A stretch of 64,000 nt of DNA from contig JXTB01000383.1 of the NCBI GenBank assembly GCA_002914805.1, positions 236,191-300,190 on the forward strand, written 5' to 3'. Shown here in pieces: positions 11,061 to 23,125 of this stretch (its first letter is position 1; each line of letters begins with the position of its first letter). The notes under the pieces were generated by a model, which was not told the origin of the DNA, made no database searches, and saw only the letters and a list, made by a program, of their open reading frames with translations. Source of the DNA: Parasponia andersonii (Eukaryota > Streptophyta > Magnoliopsida > Rosales > Cannabaceae). Both the position numbers and the translations under genes were made by a program.

Positions 11061-13110
11061 ACAAGCATATGGTGTAGTTTACTCAATAATAAAAGCTAAA
11101 AGGCTTCAATTACTTTACAAACACAAAATATTACAATTTTAAATTCCTCAAAAACTGAGACGAAAAGTGGATCACAAACAAAATAACAGTAAGAATAATT
11201 ATGGACTATCATAATTCTCCAAAAGAAGAAGATGACAAGAACGACTATCAGCAAACAATTGTTTTCACTTACTACTGGACTGCATTCTTAGCGAGTAGAC
11301 TATGATTCCAACATCAAATGAAATTCACACCCGTTGAAAAGAAAACTAACTCATCCATATTACATATCTAAGTCAAAGAAAAAATTTTCAAATTCAAGAT
11401 CTAGTAAATAGAATTTAAAGCCCACATAGTTTAAAGATCATGTGGTATAAAAATTCATAAAAACGTGGTACTCTAACCAGATTTAAATTTGGACTTATTA
11501 AAAAATTAATAAATAAATAAATAATAATAAATTAAATAAAAGGAAAAACCATCATCCTCAAAAGAGATATAGGAGGATAGGGAAGGAGGAGGAAAGGGTG
11601 GAGAAGGAGATCAAAGTACTTCCTCCCAAAAAATCAATTTTCAATGCTTAAAGAATTTTTAATCAATTCTTTTTTTTTTCTCTTTTTTCACAATTTTTTT
11701 CATTTTTTCTGATCTATAATTCTAGAAATAGCTTTTTTTAATTTTTTAAAAAAAAAAAAGACACACAGATACAAGCACACAAACACATTCTTCTCCTTAC
11801 TCACAGCTTAATTAGTTCAAATTCTACACATTTTTCTTGTAGAAATAAAGCTGCAGTTTAATACATTAAAACTGGATACTTAAATGGTCAGGATTATATA
11901 TATGGTTTATTATTTATAACGAAAATAAAAAGATTAATATTTTTTTTTGTTCCAAAAGGAAAGTGTCATCTAATATAGTCTGGCATGCATATTAATTAAA
12001 TAGCACTGATCAGTACTTTCTCGACGCTTATTACCAAATACGAATTTAGCTGGAGCCTGGAGGTTTATGAACTGCTAGGGTAGGTATCAACCATCGTCTT
12101 CTGTAGTATTAATTGAGTCGACTAAGATATATACTTAATTAACAGCAAACACTCTTAAAATAAATAAGGATTTACAAATGTATATGTATATATAATGGGA
12201 CTAGTTCAATAGGGATTTTTTTTTCATTTTTTATAGATAGAAAATCAATTTTGATAGGTAGATTTCAATCTAATGCTTAGAATTAAATGTATATAATTTT
12301 TAACGTGAATTAAATGATAATATTTATTTTTGTAACTGTTGGATTAATATGGAATGATTAAAACTGAATTCTCTATTGATAGCTCTATTGTAATAGCTCT
12401 TATGTATAATATATATTATATATATTGATCATTTGTAACAGGAACCCAATTTAGAACATTTCTACATATTAATTTTATGAATATATTGATGAGATATATG
12501 ACCGAGTGCGACCAGCAAGAAACATTTCATTTTTAATCTTCATATGTTTTTTTTTTTTCCAATAGCCTACTTAAGGGCTAATTTGAAATTTGCTTTCTAC
12601 AGTCCCTAATTCTATTTTCAGATTATTTAAGCAACAATTGGTGTTTGGTAAATTTTTTTTGGTCAAATTATTTTATAATCATCTGTCTTGAAAGTAACTT
12701 TTGGAAACAAATTGTTCTCTGTAGAAGGTTTCAAAATTAATTGGCATAGAACATCTTTTTCAAAAAAATATTTGATTAGCATAGATTTTTAATTGTTCTA
12801 TAGCCAACTCTTCTAAGCCCTTTTAATAAGCTATAAAATCTTTCTTTTAGCTTTTGCCAAGTATCTCAGCAAAATGAAAACAAACCGATGATCATTTTCC
12901 AACAATCACAACAATATATGCCAAACTAGCATAAAGTTTGAACTTATTAGTAACTGTTATGGCTAGCTAGGCTGACCCTCAAAAGATGTAGCCTCTATAG
13001 TTACTTTGGGGTTTTTTTTTCTGTTTTGTCTCCTAATAATTTTCCTTGGCATTTAACTATAGCCTAATAATATCTAATTGAATAACAATCTAGTGACCAC
13101 GAAATTGGGT
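11061..13110. other. Gene-free AT-rich interval
   Basis: No gene found. There are poly-A, poly-T and TATA-rich tracts. Near 12200-12410 the words TTCAATAGGGA and TCTATTGATAGCTCTATTG hint at inverted ends of a decayed MITE, but the match is too weak to call. Confidence 0.6.
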
Positions 13111-13132
13111 TATATATATATATATATATATA

Positions 13133-13377
13133 TGGTTGCCACTCCCAATAAGTATTTTTTTTCTTTACCTATGGGTAGGTATTTTTTTTTAACCATTGGA
13201 TCACCATTTAATGGTGATCAAATGGTTATAATAAAGTGCATGAAAAGATGTGTATCATTAATGCTCTTTCTCTCTCTTATTTTTTACAATAAAAAAATGT
13301 GCATGCTAAATTTTCATTGGTCAAATTGATACCTACCCATAGGTTAAAGAAAAAAAATACCCACTGGATTGGTGCCC
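13133..13377. mobile_element. MITE inserted in a (TA)n tract
   Basis: Inverted ends of about 55 bases: the left side has GCCACTCCCAATAAGTATTT and then CTTTACCTATGGGTAGGTA. The right side, in reverse complement, has CACCAATCCAGTGGGTATTT and then CTTTAACCTATGGGTAGGTA. Both sides are flanked by (TA)n (13111-13132 and 13378-13402). Length is about 245 bp. TA flanks fit a Stowaway/Tc1-mariner-like or Mutator-like MITE; the family is unsure. Confidence 0.7.
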
Positions 13378-13402
13378 TATATATATATATATATATATAT
13401 AG

Positions 13403-14267
13403 TTTAATGATATGAAAGGTTTATTATTGTCTCAATATTCCATTTCATTCAATTAATTATAACCATAAAGGTAAGTTGAAATAACCGAAATTTTCTTATG
13501 TACAAGATGGGTAAGGAAGGTAGAAAAAGAAAGTAGGCTTTTTGCCACTTTAACGACTTTGTTATCGTCTTTAAGATCGCACTTTATAATTGTAATTTGA
13601 TTACATGACTGTCATGAAAAATATAGAGATAATCATACCGGGTGCTTTGTAAGCAAAAAACAGTTTTGGTCGAAGAGACAAGTTGGTGTTATAATATGTT
13701 TGGTTCACCCATTTGAATGAGTGTATTTAAATAGAAATTATGGAATGTGTTATAATTGAAATGTGTGATATTTGATATGAAATAAAATATAATAGATAAT
13801 AACGAGAATAAAAGATATTAAAATGAATTATTCGAAAATAACCCCCGAAATCGATTAATCTATGTTTGTTGGTGGGATTCATTAGCTATAGAAGTAACAC
13901 AAGTTATATTTCAATCACAAAGAAAGATTGTTATATTGACTGCAGCATTAGGGACCCAAGAGCACCGGGATCATGTTAAAGGATAACTATAGTACGTCAA
14001 ATAAAGAGATTACTTTGAGACTATAAGACACAATTGTTCTTCGAAAATGAGATTGACATGGAAGATACGAGAAAAATATGACGAACTTAACTTGACATAT
14101 CCAACTACTACTACTACTAGGAAGGAAAAAAAAAAAAAAAAGAAAGAGGCTTGAGGAAAAAGAATTAGGCAATATCGATTGTGGGCAAACACCTATGGAT
14201 AAGCGTCGTAGTACTAAGGCAAGTTGCACAATATATGAAGAAGTGAAAAAATAAAGATCCGGCATAT
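13403..14267. other. Gene-free interval
   Basis: No coding gene seen. The stretch around 13690-13860 has features of a decayed MITE (ATATGTTTGGTTCACC near its left side), but I could not find the partner end. A poly-A tract lies near 14127-14142. Confidence 0.5.
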
Positions 14268-14272
14268 ATTAG

Positions 14273-15075
14273 TGTGGGGTTCATTCCTAGATCGCATGCC
14301 ACGTGGACGATTGAGTAGCAGAACAGGTCACAAAGGGGGCACGCCATCCGACACGTGCCTAAAGTAACCATTTAAAAGTCACACGAATCGTATGCGATAC
14401 CGCATGGGCCCATAGGCTGTCCGAGGCCGGGGCCGAATCCATCCCAGGTCCTAGACGGTTCAGCCTAATCCAGTTCTTGTCTCGACAGCTAAAGGTCAGA
14501 AGTCTCGAGGGTCTTCCACCAGAAGACCATGGGAGGCAATGCACTACTCCAGACCTAGACAGGACATTTAATACGATCTTGGGTAGGTGCGGATATTGGG
14601 CAAACCGTCCTGGCAGAACGGCGGTTTGTCAAAGTCTCGACCCTGACAGGCTCGAGTCGTAGGGGACGGCGGAAAACAGGCAATGACGATACAAGAGAAA
14701 TCACGGTAATCATGGCTCGTGATCTCTGGAGTAAGTCATGATGAGAAAAGGTACTCGATCCTAGGATTGAGAGCCAGAAAAGCTCCCAGTTCCAGAATTA
14801 TATATACGAGTCTTGCTTCCCCCTCAAAAAAAGGAGATGAAGATAGATATATACAGAGAAAAACTTTATCTTTGCTACTCAAACTCAGGGATAAGCAACT
14901 GACTTAAGTATCAGAGAATCTTTGCAGGTGGCCACCCCCACCTCTCCGATCCGACCTGATCCGATCCGACCTGAAGTTAAAAGTACTCTGGGATAACAAG
15001 GATACGTGGACAGTTGGTAGATACAACGTCAGCAGTTCAGAGACACGTGGACAGCTGATAAGAATCGCCCCAACA
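14273..15075 (+). repeat. Solo LTR of a Ty3/gypsy element (fossil)
   Basis: The block is markedly GC-richer than its flanks. It starts TGTGGGG and ends CCCCAACA, a short inverted pair. Flanking bases ATTAG (14268-14272) and GTTAG (15076-15080) look like a 5-base target duplication with one mismatch. A TATA box (ATTATATATA near 14796) lies upstream of the stretch CTGACTTAAGTATCAGAGAA, then CTTTGCAGGTGGCCACCCCC. That resembles the ACTTGAGCGTCGGAG...TTTGCAGG...CACCCCC stretch I associate with Tat/Ogre-like gypsy LTRs. No internal region is attached. Length 803 bp. The last ~180 bases are related to 63600-63765 in the opposite direction. Confidence 0.75.
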
Positions 15076-15080
15076 GTTAG

Positions 15081-15790
15081 GGTTTAGAGAGGTATATTAA
15101 TTCCTTTATCTTTTTATCTCAAATCTTTTAAATTATAAATGAATAACTATAATTTTTTAGGATACTTTTTGTATGTTTGGGATGGACAATGTAGAAAATA
15201 GAGCAAAGAGCTTTAGTGTAAAAGAATTATGGGTGTGTTATTCACAATGGTCTTCTTAGAGATAACAATTTAAGAATTTGTGACCTTGTAACCTGATGTT
15301 GATACAGATATACAGATCTTGAAAAAGATAGAAATAATTTTGGATGCTCTTTTATTTTTATTTTTCCTTAAATCCAAAATTTAAATTATAATATATAAAT
15401 TAGTCTAATAGGATTAGAACCGCCCCTTCTTACATTTACAACAATCCTATACAAATTGACAATTGGCTGGATTTTTTCTTTTTCTATCCTACCTAACCGA
15501 AGTATACTCTCTTCACTTTTCGCTGTACATTCTGTTTCCTCGCCTTTCACCTCCACCAAATCTATCTAAACTAAAGCCTTTAGTTGACGTTACATTTTAC
15601 AGCCATATATACCCTATTCTACAGTGACCATTATGGTAATCATGTCAAATCGGGTGGAATTTGTTTATAAAGAAAGGAAAAAAAAAAAAAAAAAAAGAGA
15701 GAGAGAGAGAGGGAATAAAAATAAAATACAATAAAAGGGGAAAAAAAAAAAAAGCATTCCAAAAAGCAAGAGTTGCACGTTCTCTGAACA
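15081..15790. other. Intergenic, with A and GA tracts upstream of a gene
   Basis: No coding gene. A poly-A run passing into (GA)n lies at about 15677-15710 and another poly-A at 15740-15755. The stretch is probably the distal promoter of the gene at 16324. Confidence 0.55.
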
Positions 15791-16323
15791 AAGCATTTTG
15801 CTAATGCCCTTATTCCACGTCAGCAGAAACATGGGTACCTGTCAAGAGGTGGTAGCAGACGATTCTTACTCCTCTAACTACCTCTTTCCCCATAAAGGCC
15901 GCCTATGGGTGCATAAAACTCTCTGCACGTCTCCTCATCTCCCTATCAAGGACCCCAAAATTCTCGAGTCCCAGTCCAGACTCGGCATTTCAGTTTCATA
16001 TTTCAAAACCTGTTTTCTCAAAACCCAGATTCAGATTTCTATCTTGAACGCCTTTCTGATCCTCTCTCTGTCGTTTTAATCCCATTTTCTATCTACTTTT
16101 CTTGGACCACAAACACATATATCTGCATGGAGTATTCATAGTGTTTGTATTGTCTGCTGGTTTTGAACCATTTTTAATGCATGTTTCTTGCGAAAGGACA
16201 AATACCAGATCTTGTTCCTCTGTTTTTTCCTCAATAAGAGTGGATTTTCTGCAAGTTTTGCCGCTTTGGTCATCTGGGTCTGACTCAATTTTCTAGCTTT
16301 TGATCATTTTCTTGGGAAAAAAA
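15791..16323 (+). promoter_or_regulatory. Probable core promoter and 5' leader of the gene at 16324
   Basis: A TATA-like GCATAAAAC lies near 15911, followed by a CT-rich stretch typical of plant leaders. Several short upstream frames start with ATG before the main start (for example near 16128), so translation may be modulated. The transcription start is inferred only. Confidence 0.4.
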
Positions 16324-17130
16324 ATGGCGATTGAATTATGTTCAGAGAAGTCTCCTGGTATGGGTGTTAGTAATAGCAGCACTCCAAGAATCTCGTTCTC
16401 TTACGACTTCCTCCAATCCGACGTCGTTCCCATCGAGCAACGCCCTCTGAGATCGAACTCGTCGGGTCTGAACTCGAGCGTTGATTTTGACTTCTGCGTT
16501 CGAGAGAGCTTCGGCGAAGATTCGTCCTCTGCGGACGAGCTTTTCTCAGGTGGGAAAATTCTTCCCACTGAAATCAAGAAGAAGATCACTCCTGCTGCTA
16601 TCCCAAAACATGAAATTCCGGATCAAACCACGCCTCAGGTCGATCAGGCATTATCACAAGCACCTGGTGCACGTGACGAAAGCAATAAAAGCTCCAAGAA
16701 AGAGAGCAATGAAGGTGAGGAGAGGCAAAGTTCAAAGTCATTTTGGCGTTTCAAGAGGAGTAGTAGCTGTGGTACTGGCTATGGAAGGACTCTATGTCCT
16801 TTGCCTCTGTTATCTCGAAGCAACTCAACTGGGTCTGCTGATGAGTCTAAGCCTATCAATATCAAGCGACCGCCATTGATGTCAAAGGAAGGTTCCAGTG
16901 TTACTAAACAAAATTCCCAGAAAAGTTTTAACGCTTCTACCAAGCTCCAGTCATCACAATCTCATAACTCGGGTGCAAGTTGCAGTTATCAGAAGCCTCC
17001 ATTGAAGAAGGGCCATGGAGCTTATGGTAATGGCGTTTCAATAAATCCTGTTTTAAACGTTCCTCCGGCAAACCTTTTTGCTATAGGTTCAATCTTCACC
17101 AATGGGAAAAACAAGACTAAGAAAAAGTGA
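16324..17130 (+). CDS. Plant-specific protein of unknown function with a DELFSGGKILP motif
   Basis: Single-exon frame of 268 residues starting at AAAATGGCG. An upstream in-frame TTG at 16300 is not a plausible start. The N-terminus has RISFSYDFLQSD, then FDFCVRESFGEDSSSADELF around residues 57-76, followed by SGGKILPTEIKKK. The middle is rich in Ser, Lys and Glu, with FWRFKRSSS and a LSRSNSTGS phospho-site-like stretch. The C-terminus is basic (NGKNKTKKK). There is no signal peptide or membrane segment. The ADELF..G.ILP pattern recalls the short motif in membrane-associated kinase regulator (MAKR) proteins and related unknown plant families. I cannot place it in MAKR with confidence. Codon use and GC are clearly higher than in the flanks, supporting a real gene. 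Function not assigned. Confidence 0.85.
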   Translation: MAIELCSEKSPGMGVSNSSTPRISFSYDFLQSDVVPIEQRPLRSNSSGLNSSVDFDFCVRESFGEDSSSADELFSGGKILPTEIKKKITPAAIPKHEIPDQTTPQVDQALSQAPGARDESNKSSKKESNEGEERQSSKSFWRFKRSSSCGTGYGRTLCPLPLLSRSNSTGSADESKPINIKRPPLMSKEGSSVTKQNSQKSFNASTKLQSSQSHNSGASCSYQKPPLKKGHGAYGNGVSINPVLNVPPANLFAIGSIFTNGKNKTKKK

Positions 17131-18754
17131 CACTTCTCTTTTGATCACTTTTTAATCGGAATTGTACTTTTCATCTGGAAAAAAATAAAAAAGAAAAGAG
17201 AAAAATCAGTGTGGATTCTGTCTTACTTTTCTTTTTTGTGATATAATAATCCTTGATTTCTAAGTCATTAGTGAGTTTTTAGATTTTGCTTCAGGAGAAA
17301 AGAGATAAATTTAGGTTCATGAAAGGGGAGGGACAAGGATTGAAATGGTATAATTCAAGCTCACATGGTTTGGACCACAAGAAGACAGGTAATATTAATT
17401 TCATGGCTGTCCCCATTTTTTTTTTGGGTTTGACACTTTTTTCTGCTTAAGCTATGTCCTTGCTAAGGCATATGGTTCTGTACATACTTAGATGTTGGGA
17501 TGATTTCTTTTTTTTCATACTCTCAACAAGATAAGGGTATGTAATTGTAAGGAGTGTTATTTGACTTGGTCATTTGCTTATATTTGGTTTTCTGACTTCT
17601 ATTTTTGATACAATCTTTCATTAACCTCAATTAAACTCATGAATCAGTTAAGACTTTCTTCAAAACAGAATGTTTGAGATGGGCTTCGTGTTAATTAGCT
17701 CTCTTTTTTGGCTGTGGATTTGCTGCTTCTCGGATTGGAAAAGCTACTTAACTTTTTGTCATTAAAGATGTTCCTTCCTAAACTTAGCTTATGTATTAAT
17801 TTAATTAGCTTTTTATCTTGTTACCTGAACCATCGTTTCCTATTGGCTAATAATATAATAATGTTAAATTTGCTACTTTCTGTTGATGATTGGCCATGTG
17901 ACCATAAAAATTTAATAAAGGGGGTTTGGGGACCATTGCCGGAAGAAATAATCGAAGAGATGCAATAGTACAGCTCAAAAAGCGGTGAACTTATAGGAGT
18001 GGGGTAGGTCTTAATCATGTGGTATATAATCCAAGTCCCAAGAGACAATAGGTCAATGTTCACATTAATCGCATGAAATCTCGTGTTTATCCCGTAATAC
18101 CCAACTTGGCATCCATACTTTTAAGTATACGTACAAATAATAATCCCAAAAGTATATACTAATTAAGCTGACTTTAGTGTCTCATTTGATCCATTTCTTT
18201 TTGATTTTGTAGTAGTTTTAGGCCTGCAACTCTGGGCCGCCGGTGTCAAAATGCAGGAAAATTATTTGTAAGGAGGTTCTCCATTTGCTCTGCCTAAAAG
18301 ATTGTGGAAATAAAATATTTATATGTATGCGAGTAATATATTATGTATGATGTTAGCCACTTGAACACAATAAAGGCAATAAAGAATTGATCATATTCTT
18401 GTTGCAATTTATAGTTTATTCATTTATAAAAGAAGTTCAAGGTAATTACAGCAAACAAGAGAGTACAAGATGGGTGGTTGGGGCTCAAAGAGTCTCAAAG
18501 GGTAGCTAGGTGAAAGGAACTATATTAGAAACTCTAATCGATTGGGAGGGTTTGTTTATTAATGGAAATACTGTTATACCAACTTCGTTTGATACGTTCT
18601 ATGAAAATGTGTTGATATTATGAAACAACATTTATTGACCAACAATATATATGTATATATGCAGTTTAATCTATTATAATGTGATTCTTTCTTATTATTA
18701 TTGTGCAATTTTCGTCTCTCATCTAGACATTGACTACGTCAGTATGCCTGCGTG
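17131..18754. other. 3' region of the 16.3 kb gene and gene-free sequence
   Basis: AATAAAAAAG near 17183 could serve as a polyadenylation signal. Beyond that I see no coding gene or clear repeat. Confidence 0.5.
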
Positions 18755-18850
18755 TATATTTGTATATACATTCATTTGGGAAGTGAGGATTCAAACTTAG
18801 GACCCACTTTCAAAAAGAATATGATTACCACCAAGTTACACTTGTAACTA
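18755..18850 (-). mobile_element. tRNA-derived SINE fragment
   Basis: On the minus strand TAACTTGGTGG (18838-18828) fits a Pol III A box and AGTTTGAATCC (18797-18787) fits a B box, about 30 bases apart as in tRNA-derived SINE heads. The 3' tail is not defined. Confidence 0.5.
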
Positions 18851-19590
18851 CGTTTATTCTAATTGACAAAAAGTATATGTAACATATATGAAATTACCAT
18901 ACCGATTAGTATACATGCAATTACCATATTCAATTCAAATCATTTACCATGCTAAATTAATATTTAAAACAATTACTACTACAACATTATGCTGGCATGA
19001 CCCCGAATTCAATAAAAAAATAAAATAAACGCGTCTTTCTAGTTAAATTCAACCATATCGACAAATTATAATTTCCCATAAACGAAAAAAATAATCATAA
19101 TAGTAAGCTAGCTAGTGATGTGTAAATGTTAATCTAGAAAACTAGATATACTAGTGGTACCACTTCTAAAGACAAAGTGAATGGTATTGGCCAATATTTA
19201 ACTTAAAACTCTCTACTTTCGAAAAGAGTATGGTTGCCAACAAGTTATAGTTGTAAATAAGTCTTTACACTTCTAATTAACAAGGCATATATGTAATTTC
19301 TTTATTCAATTCGAATTATTTACTATTCTAAATCAATATTGAAAACCATTTCCGCTACAATCTTATGCTGACATGACCTTCAAATTAAATCCAAAATATA
19401 TGTGTCCTAGTAAGTTAATTTTACTATATCGTCAAACTATAGTTTTCCAAAAACAAAAACTATAAAAAAAAAAATTGAAATAAAAAAAGGAAAAAAAATT
19501 AAGTAAGCTAGTGATGTCTAAATGTCAATCAAGAAAACTAGATCTGCTACTTGTACCAGTTCTAATTAGACACAGTGAATGATATTTGGC
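18790..19590. repeat. Tandem duplication of a ~0.4 kb segment
   Basis: Two diverged direct copies, about 18790-19202 and 19203-19590. Shared landmarks are AACAAGTTATAG/ACCAAGTTACAC, TATGCTG(G/A)CATGACC, AAGCTAG..TAGTGATGT and ACAGTGAATG(A/G)TAT. The first copy includes the SINE-like head. Divergence is substantial, so the duplication is old. Confidence 0.75.
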
Positions 19591-20786
19591 CATCTCTTTT
19601 ATATTGTTACTTTTCTTTGAAAAGTCAAATAAATATTGCTTCTCCTTTAATTTGGAGAAACAGTTATCCTCTATGTTGGCCTTTAAACTAAGTTTTGTCA
19701 ATTTCTATTCTAAGTGTTATTTGATAAATAAAAAAAGGGAGTTTTACTTTTATATTTTGTTGACTACGAGCAAAGAAAATGACTGTCATGAATAATTAGT
19801 TGGGTCTAAAAAGGGGTAATGGTCTAATTTTTATTATAAAGGGATTGAGCGTTTCAAAGCCCACCAGTACTGCTAACTTGGGAGAATTGGGTTGTATTAA
19901 TATGCAGGCCCATCAACGTCTTGAAATCTCAACTTTTGCAATTTGTAAAGAAGAAAATAAGTGGATGCAGAAACTTCGACAATAACAGGATTAATGAAAT
20001 TCATTGGAAGCTAGAAACTATAAATTTGTGATTATATGTGAATACATATTTATGTATAATGTATACATCAAGCCAGAAGGACCTTATCTTATTTGTCTAT
20101 AGAGGTAATATCAAAAAAAAAAAAAAAACCCCTGCATATTTAGCATTTAGAAAATAAAAAAAGGAAAAAAAATTAAAAAAACTTGTCCAATAGAAACAGC
20201 TACAATACTTAAAAAAAGTTTTTTAAAAAAAAAAAAACAAAAACAAAAAACCAAGTTTTATAAAAAACAAAAACAAAAAACCCTGCCGAATTCCCCTTAA
20301 GAAAAGAAAAGACTACCACAGATAAAAACTTAGATCCAATAAGTGACTCTCACTCTAATTTATCTAATTTTGAATAAATTATAGATTAGGTTGAGTGGCA
20401 CTTTAGTGATTGGAATTAGTTTTACAGCAATTTCTTTTTTCACGCTTCATTTTAATGAATATACGTACGTTTTAGTTAAATAGTTGACTGAGTATTTCAG
20501 ATACAATATAGTAGTTTTTATACTAATTTCATCGGTTTTTCTGTCGAATATATTTGATATATGATACAGTGATTTGATATCTATATAATGTAACTCATAA
20601 GTTTGCTATTGAATTTGCCATAAAATTTAAAAAATTGACAATTATTTCAAAGTGGCATATAAATTGTCCTTTTTCTTTTTAAGAAGCTCTCATTTTTGTG
20701 CTTCCTTCGTGGATAGCAGAGATTTCCATAGAAACAATTTCCAAAAATTATTGTGAATCTAATATCATCCTTCAAAACCATTTTAC
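19591..20786. other. Gene-free AT-rich interval with A tracts
   Basis: No coding gene is supported. Long A-rich stretches occur at 20110-20130 and 20220-20285. Short open frames near 19586-19985 lack recognisable features. Confidence 0.6.
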
Positions 20787-21201
20787 CTAAGAGAAAACTC
20801 AACTCTATTTAGTCCTTTTTTTAGAAATATGAATTTGAATAAGTTTTCTAGGAATAAAATTTAGGCCACACATCGGTACAAAGGCAAAAATAACATGCTA
20901 ACATGAGATCCCTCACCTCACCTACTCATCACATCAATCACAAAAATCTCTCATTTTACTTTTTGAAAATCAGATAGAGGAAAAAGAGCTTAACCTAAGA
21001 AAAAATTCAACTCTATTTAGTCTTTTTTTTTAGAACTATGAATTTGAATAAGTTTTCTAGGAAAAAAATTTAGGCCACACATCGGTACAAAGGCAAAAAT
21101 AACATGCTAACATAAGACCCCTCACCCCATCTACTCGTCACATCAATCACAAAGATCTCTCATTTTACTTTTTGAAAATCAGATAGAGGAAAAAGAGCTT
21201 A
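20787..21201. repeat. Tandem duplication, unit about 207 bp, two copies
   Basis: Copy 1 (about 20787-20993) and copy 2 (about 20994-21201) share TTCAACTCTATTTAGTC, the stretch TTTAGGCCACACATCGGTAC and a tail ending AGAGGAAAAAGAGCTTAA. They are highly similar with few substitutions, so this is fairly recent. Confidence 0.9.
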
Positions 21202-21597
21202 AGAAAGCTCGAGAGAAAACCCTCCAAAACAATCCCAAATCGCCCTCTAAATCTTAAAATCCGACCAAAATCCACCTCTAAGCCCTATAAAATCTCTTTT
21301 TGCTTCTCCTAGGCTCTCCATTGACCTCCATTTTCTTCTATTTAAGGTTAAAAAAAAAAAGAAGATCCATTCCTTATAAAGTCATGAAAAAAGAAGGAGT
21401 ACCATAATTAAGACCTAGGCATTAAAACTCAGTCAAAATTAAGGTGTCCTTGTTCCAAAAACCTTGATTGAGAGAGCGAGATATAGAAGTGGAGAATAAA
21501 GCAAAAAATGAGTCCTTTATATATTTCTTTGCATAAAAATTAAAACTTTATTTGTGGACATTGGTTATGGAATCCTTGCTAATATTTTTCTTTTAGA
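21202..21597. other. Gene-free interval
   Basis: CT-rich and A-rich sequence without a supported gene or repeat. Confidence 0.5.
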
Positions 21598-21993
21598 TGG
21601 TGTTTAGTTCATGAAATAGAATTAGAATGATAATAGGAATCGTAATAAAATAAAATTAAAAAAGGAATAAGAATAATACATTGTTTAGTTGAAACTTGAA
21701 ATAATCTTAGAATGGAATGAAAAAAATATTTTGTTGACAAAAATGCTCTTACTTTTAGATGTTTTGAAAGGACAAAATAGGAAAAATTAGGTACTAAAAT
21801 TTTTGTAAAATAATGAATTCTAATTCCATAGGTGATAGAGTGGAATAATAATTCCACTATTTAATGTAATTATGATTCCAATGGAATCACAATTCTTTTG
21901 CTAAAATTACAACAAAACAAAAGAATATACTTTCTTTTAAAATCACATTTTCTTTCTAAAGTTGATTCCTTTAAACCAAATATGTCCTTATAG
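21598..21993. mobile_element. Candidate MITE of about 0.4 kb
   Basis: The left end GGTGTTTAGTTCATGAAATA and the right end in reverse complement (GGACATATTTGGTTTAAAGG) are loosely inverted. The body is rich in GGAAT/ATTCC words typical of plant MITEs with TGTTTGG-like ends. Exact ends and target duplication not resolved. Confidence 0.4.
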
Positions 21994-22300
21994 TTTTTGG
22001 GGTATGATTTGATTGATGGGTATAAACCAACGAAAAAAAAAAGGAAAAAAAAAAAAAGAATTGGGAATGGGTTTATGGGTTTACTTTCTTTATTTTATTA
22101 CCATTTGACAAATTTTACTTATTCTTAAGTATTATCTTTCACAGGTTTTGTTCAAAATTTGATTTGGTTTCGATTTATATGATAACTTTTTGTTGATGAA
22201 GAGGAAACGCACAAAAAATTGAAAATTGAGATTAGATTTGAGATTTTAGTTAATTCTGTTATTTGAAGGAAATTTTTTTTTTTTTTGCTTGAAATTACGC

Positions 22301-22507
22301 AATCTTAATTTCTAGTTAAACTCAAGATCAATTATTCATTTATTGTGTATATATCTCATACCCATTTAAGTTTATAAATATTGTCTCTCTTGATTTAAAT
22401 AGCGTAATCTTAATTTCTAGTTAAACTCAAGATCAATTATTCATTTATTGTGTATATATCTCATACCAATTTAAGTTTATAAATATTGTCTCTCTTGATT
22501 TAAATAA
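22301..22507. repeat. Nearly identical 105-bp tandem duplication
   Basis: Unit 1 (22301-22405) and unit 2 (22406-22507) begin AATCTTAATTTCTAGTTAAA and end TCTCTTGATTTAAAT. I see one substitution (ACCCATTTAAG against ACCAATTTAAG). This looks very recent. Confidence 0.95.
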
Positions 22508-23125
22508 TCATGTATGTTGATATATGTATGAAAATATATTTACTTTTGACCTTAAGTCAAAAACTTTGACTTTATTTGCATTATGAACTTACTTTCTAAC
22601 TTAGCACTAATATATTTATCTTTATTTTGCAGGTAAAGAAATATTACTTAAGTGAAAAGGACATGTATGTAGGTAAAGATTAAATTCTATAAACCATTTA
22701 TAAGACAGTTAGAACTATAAATGATAAGCTAACCAAACAACCTAAACTCTGCTATTAAGAGGAATAAAGATATATAGACATCTTTTATACACAGGTCATA
22801 TACGTTATACAAAATGTATGAATTTTGAACTATTTTGATAGTTATTTGTTGTCTATTACTAGCATAGCTATCATTATATCTTAAAATTTTTTGATGACTA
22901 GACTTAAAGTTACTTTAGACCTAATATTATTAGCCCTGCAAGTCATTTTAGGATCCTTCATAATTTTCCCAATTAAATATGTAGTTGCTTAACGGTGATG
23001 TATTCACATAAGATCAATAGCATGTCTATATTCCACTGAAAAAAAAAATTGGCTACAAGTAATAGAAAAAAAAATTAATTAACATTATACTTTTGCTAAA
23101 TAATAGTAAAATACACTCTGTACTT

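Noticed and set aside
12200-12410. Possible MITE with TTCAATAGG-like ends
   Set aside because: The inverted match is short and broken, with no target duplication.
14359-14907. Several short open frames on both strands
   Set aside because: They lie in the GC-rich solo LTR, where stops are rarer; none resembles a protein.
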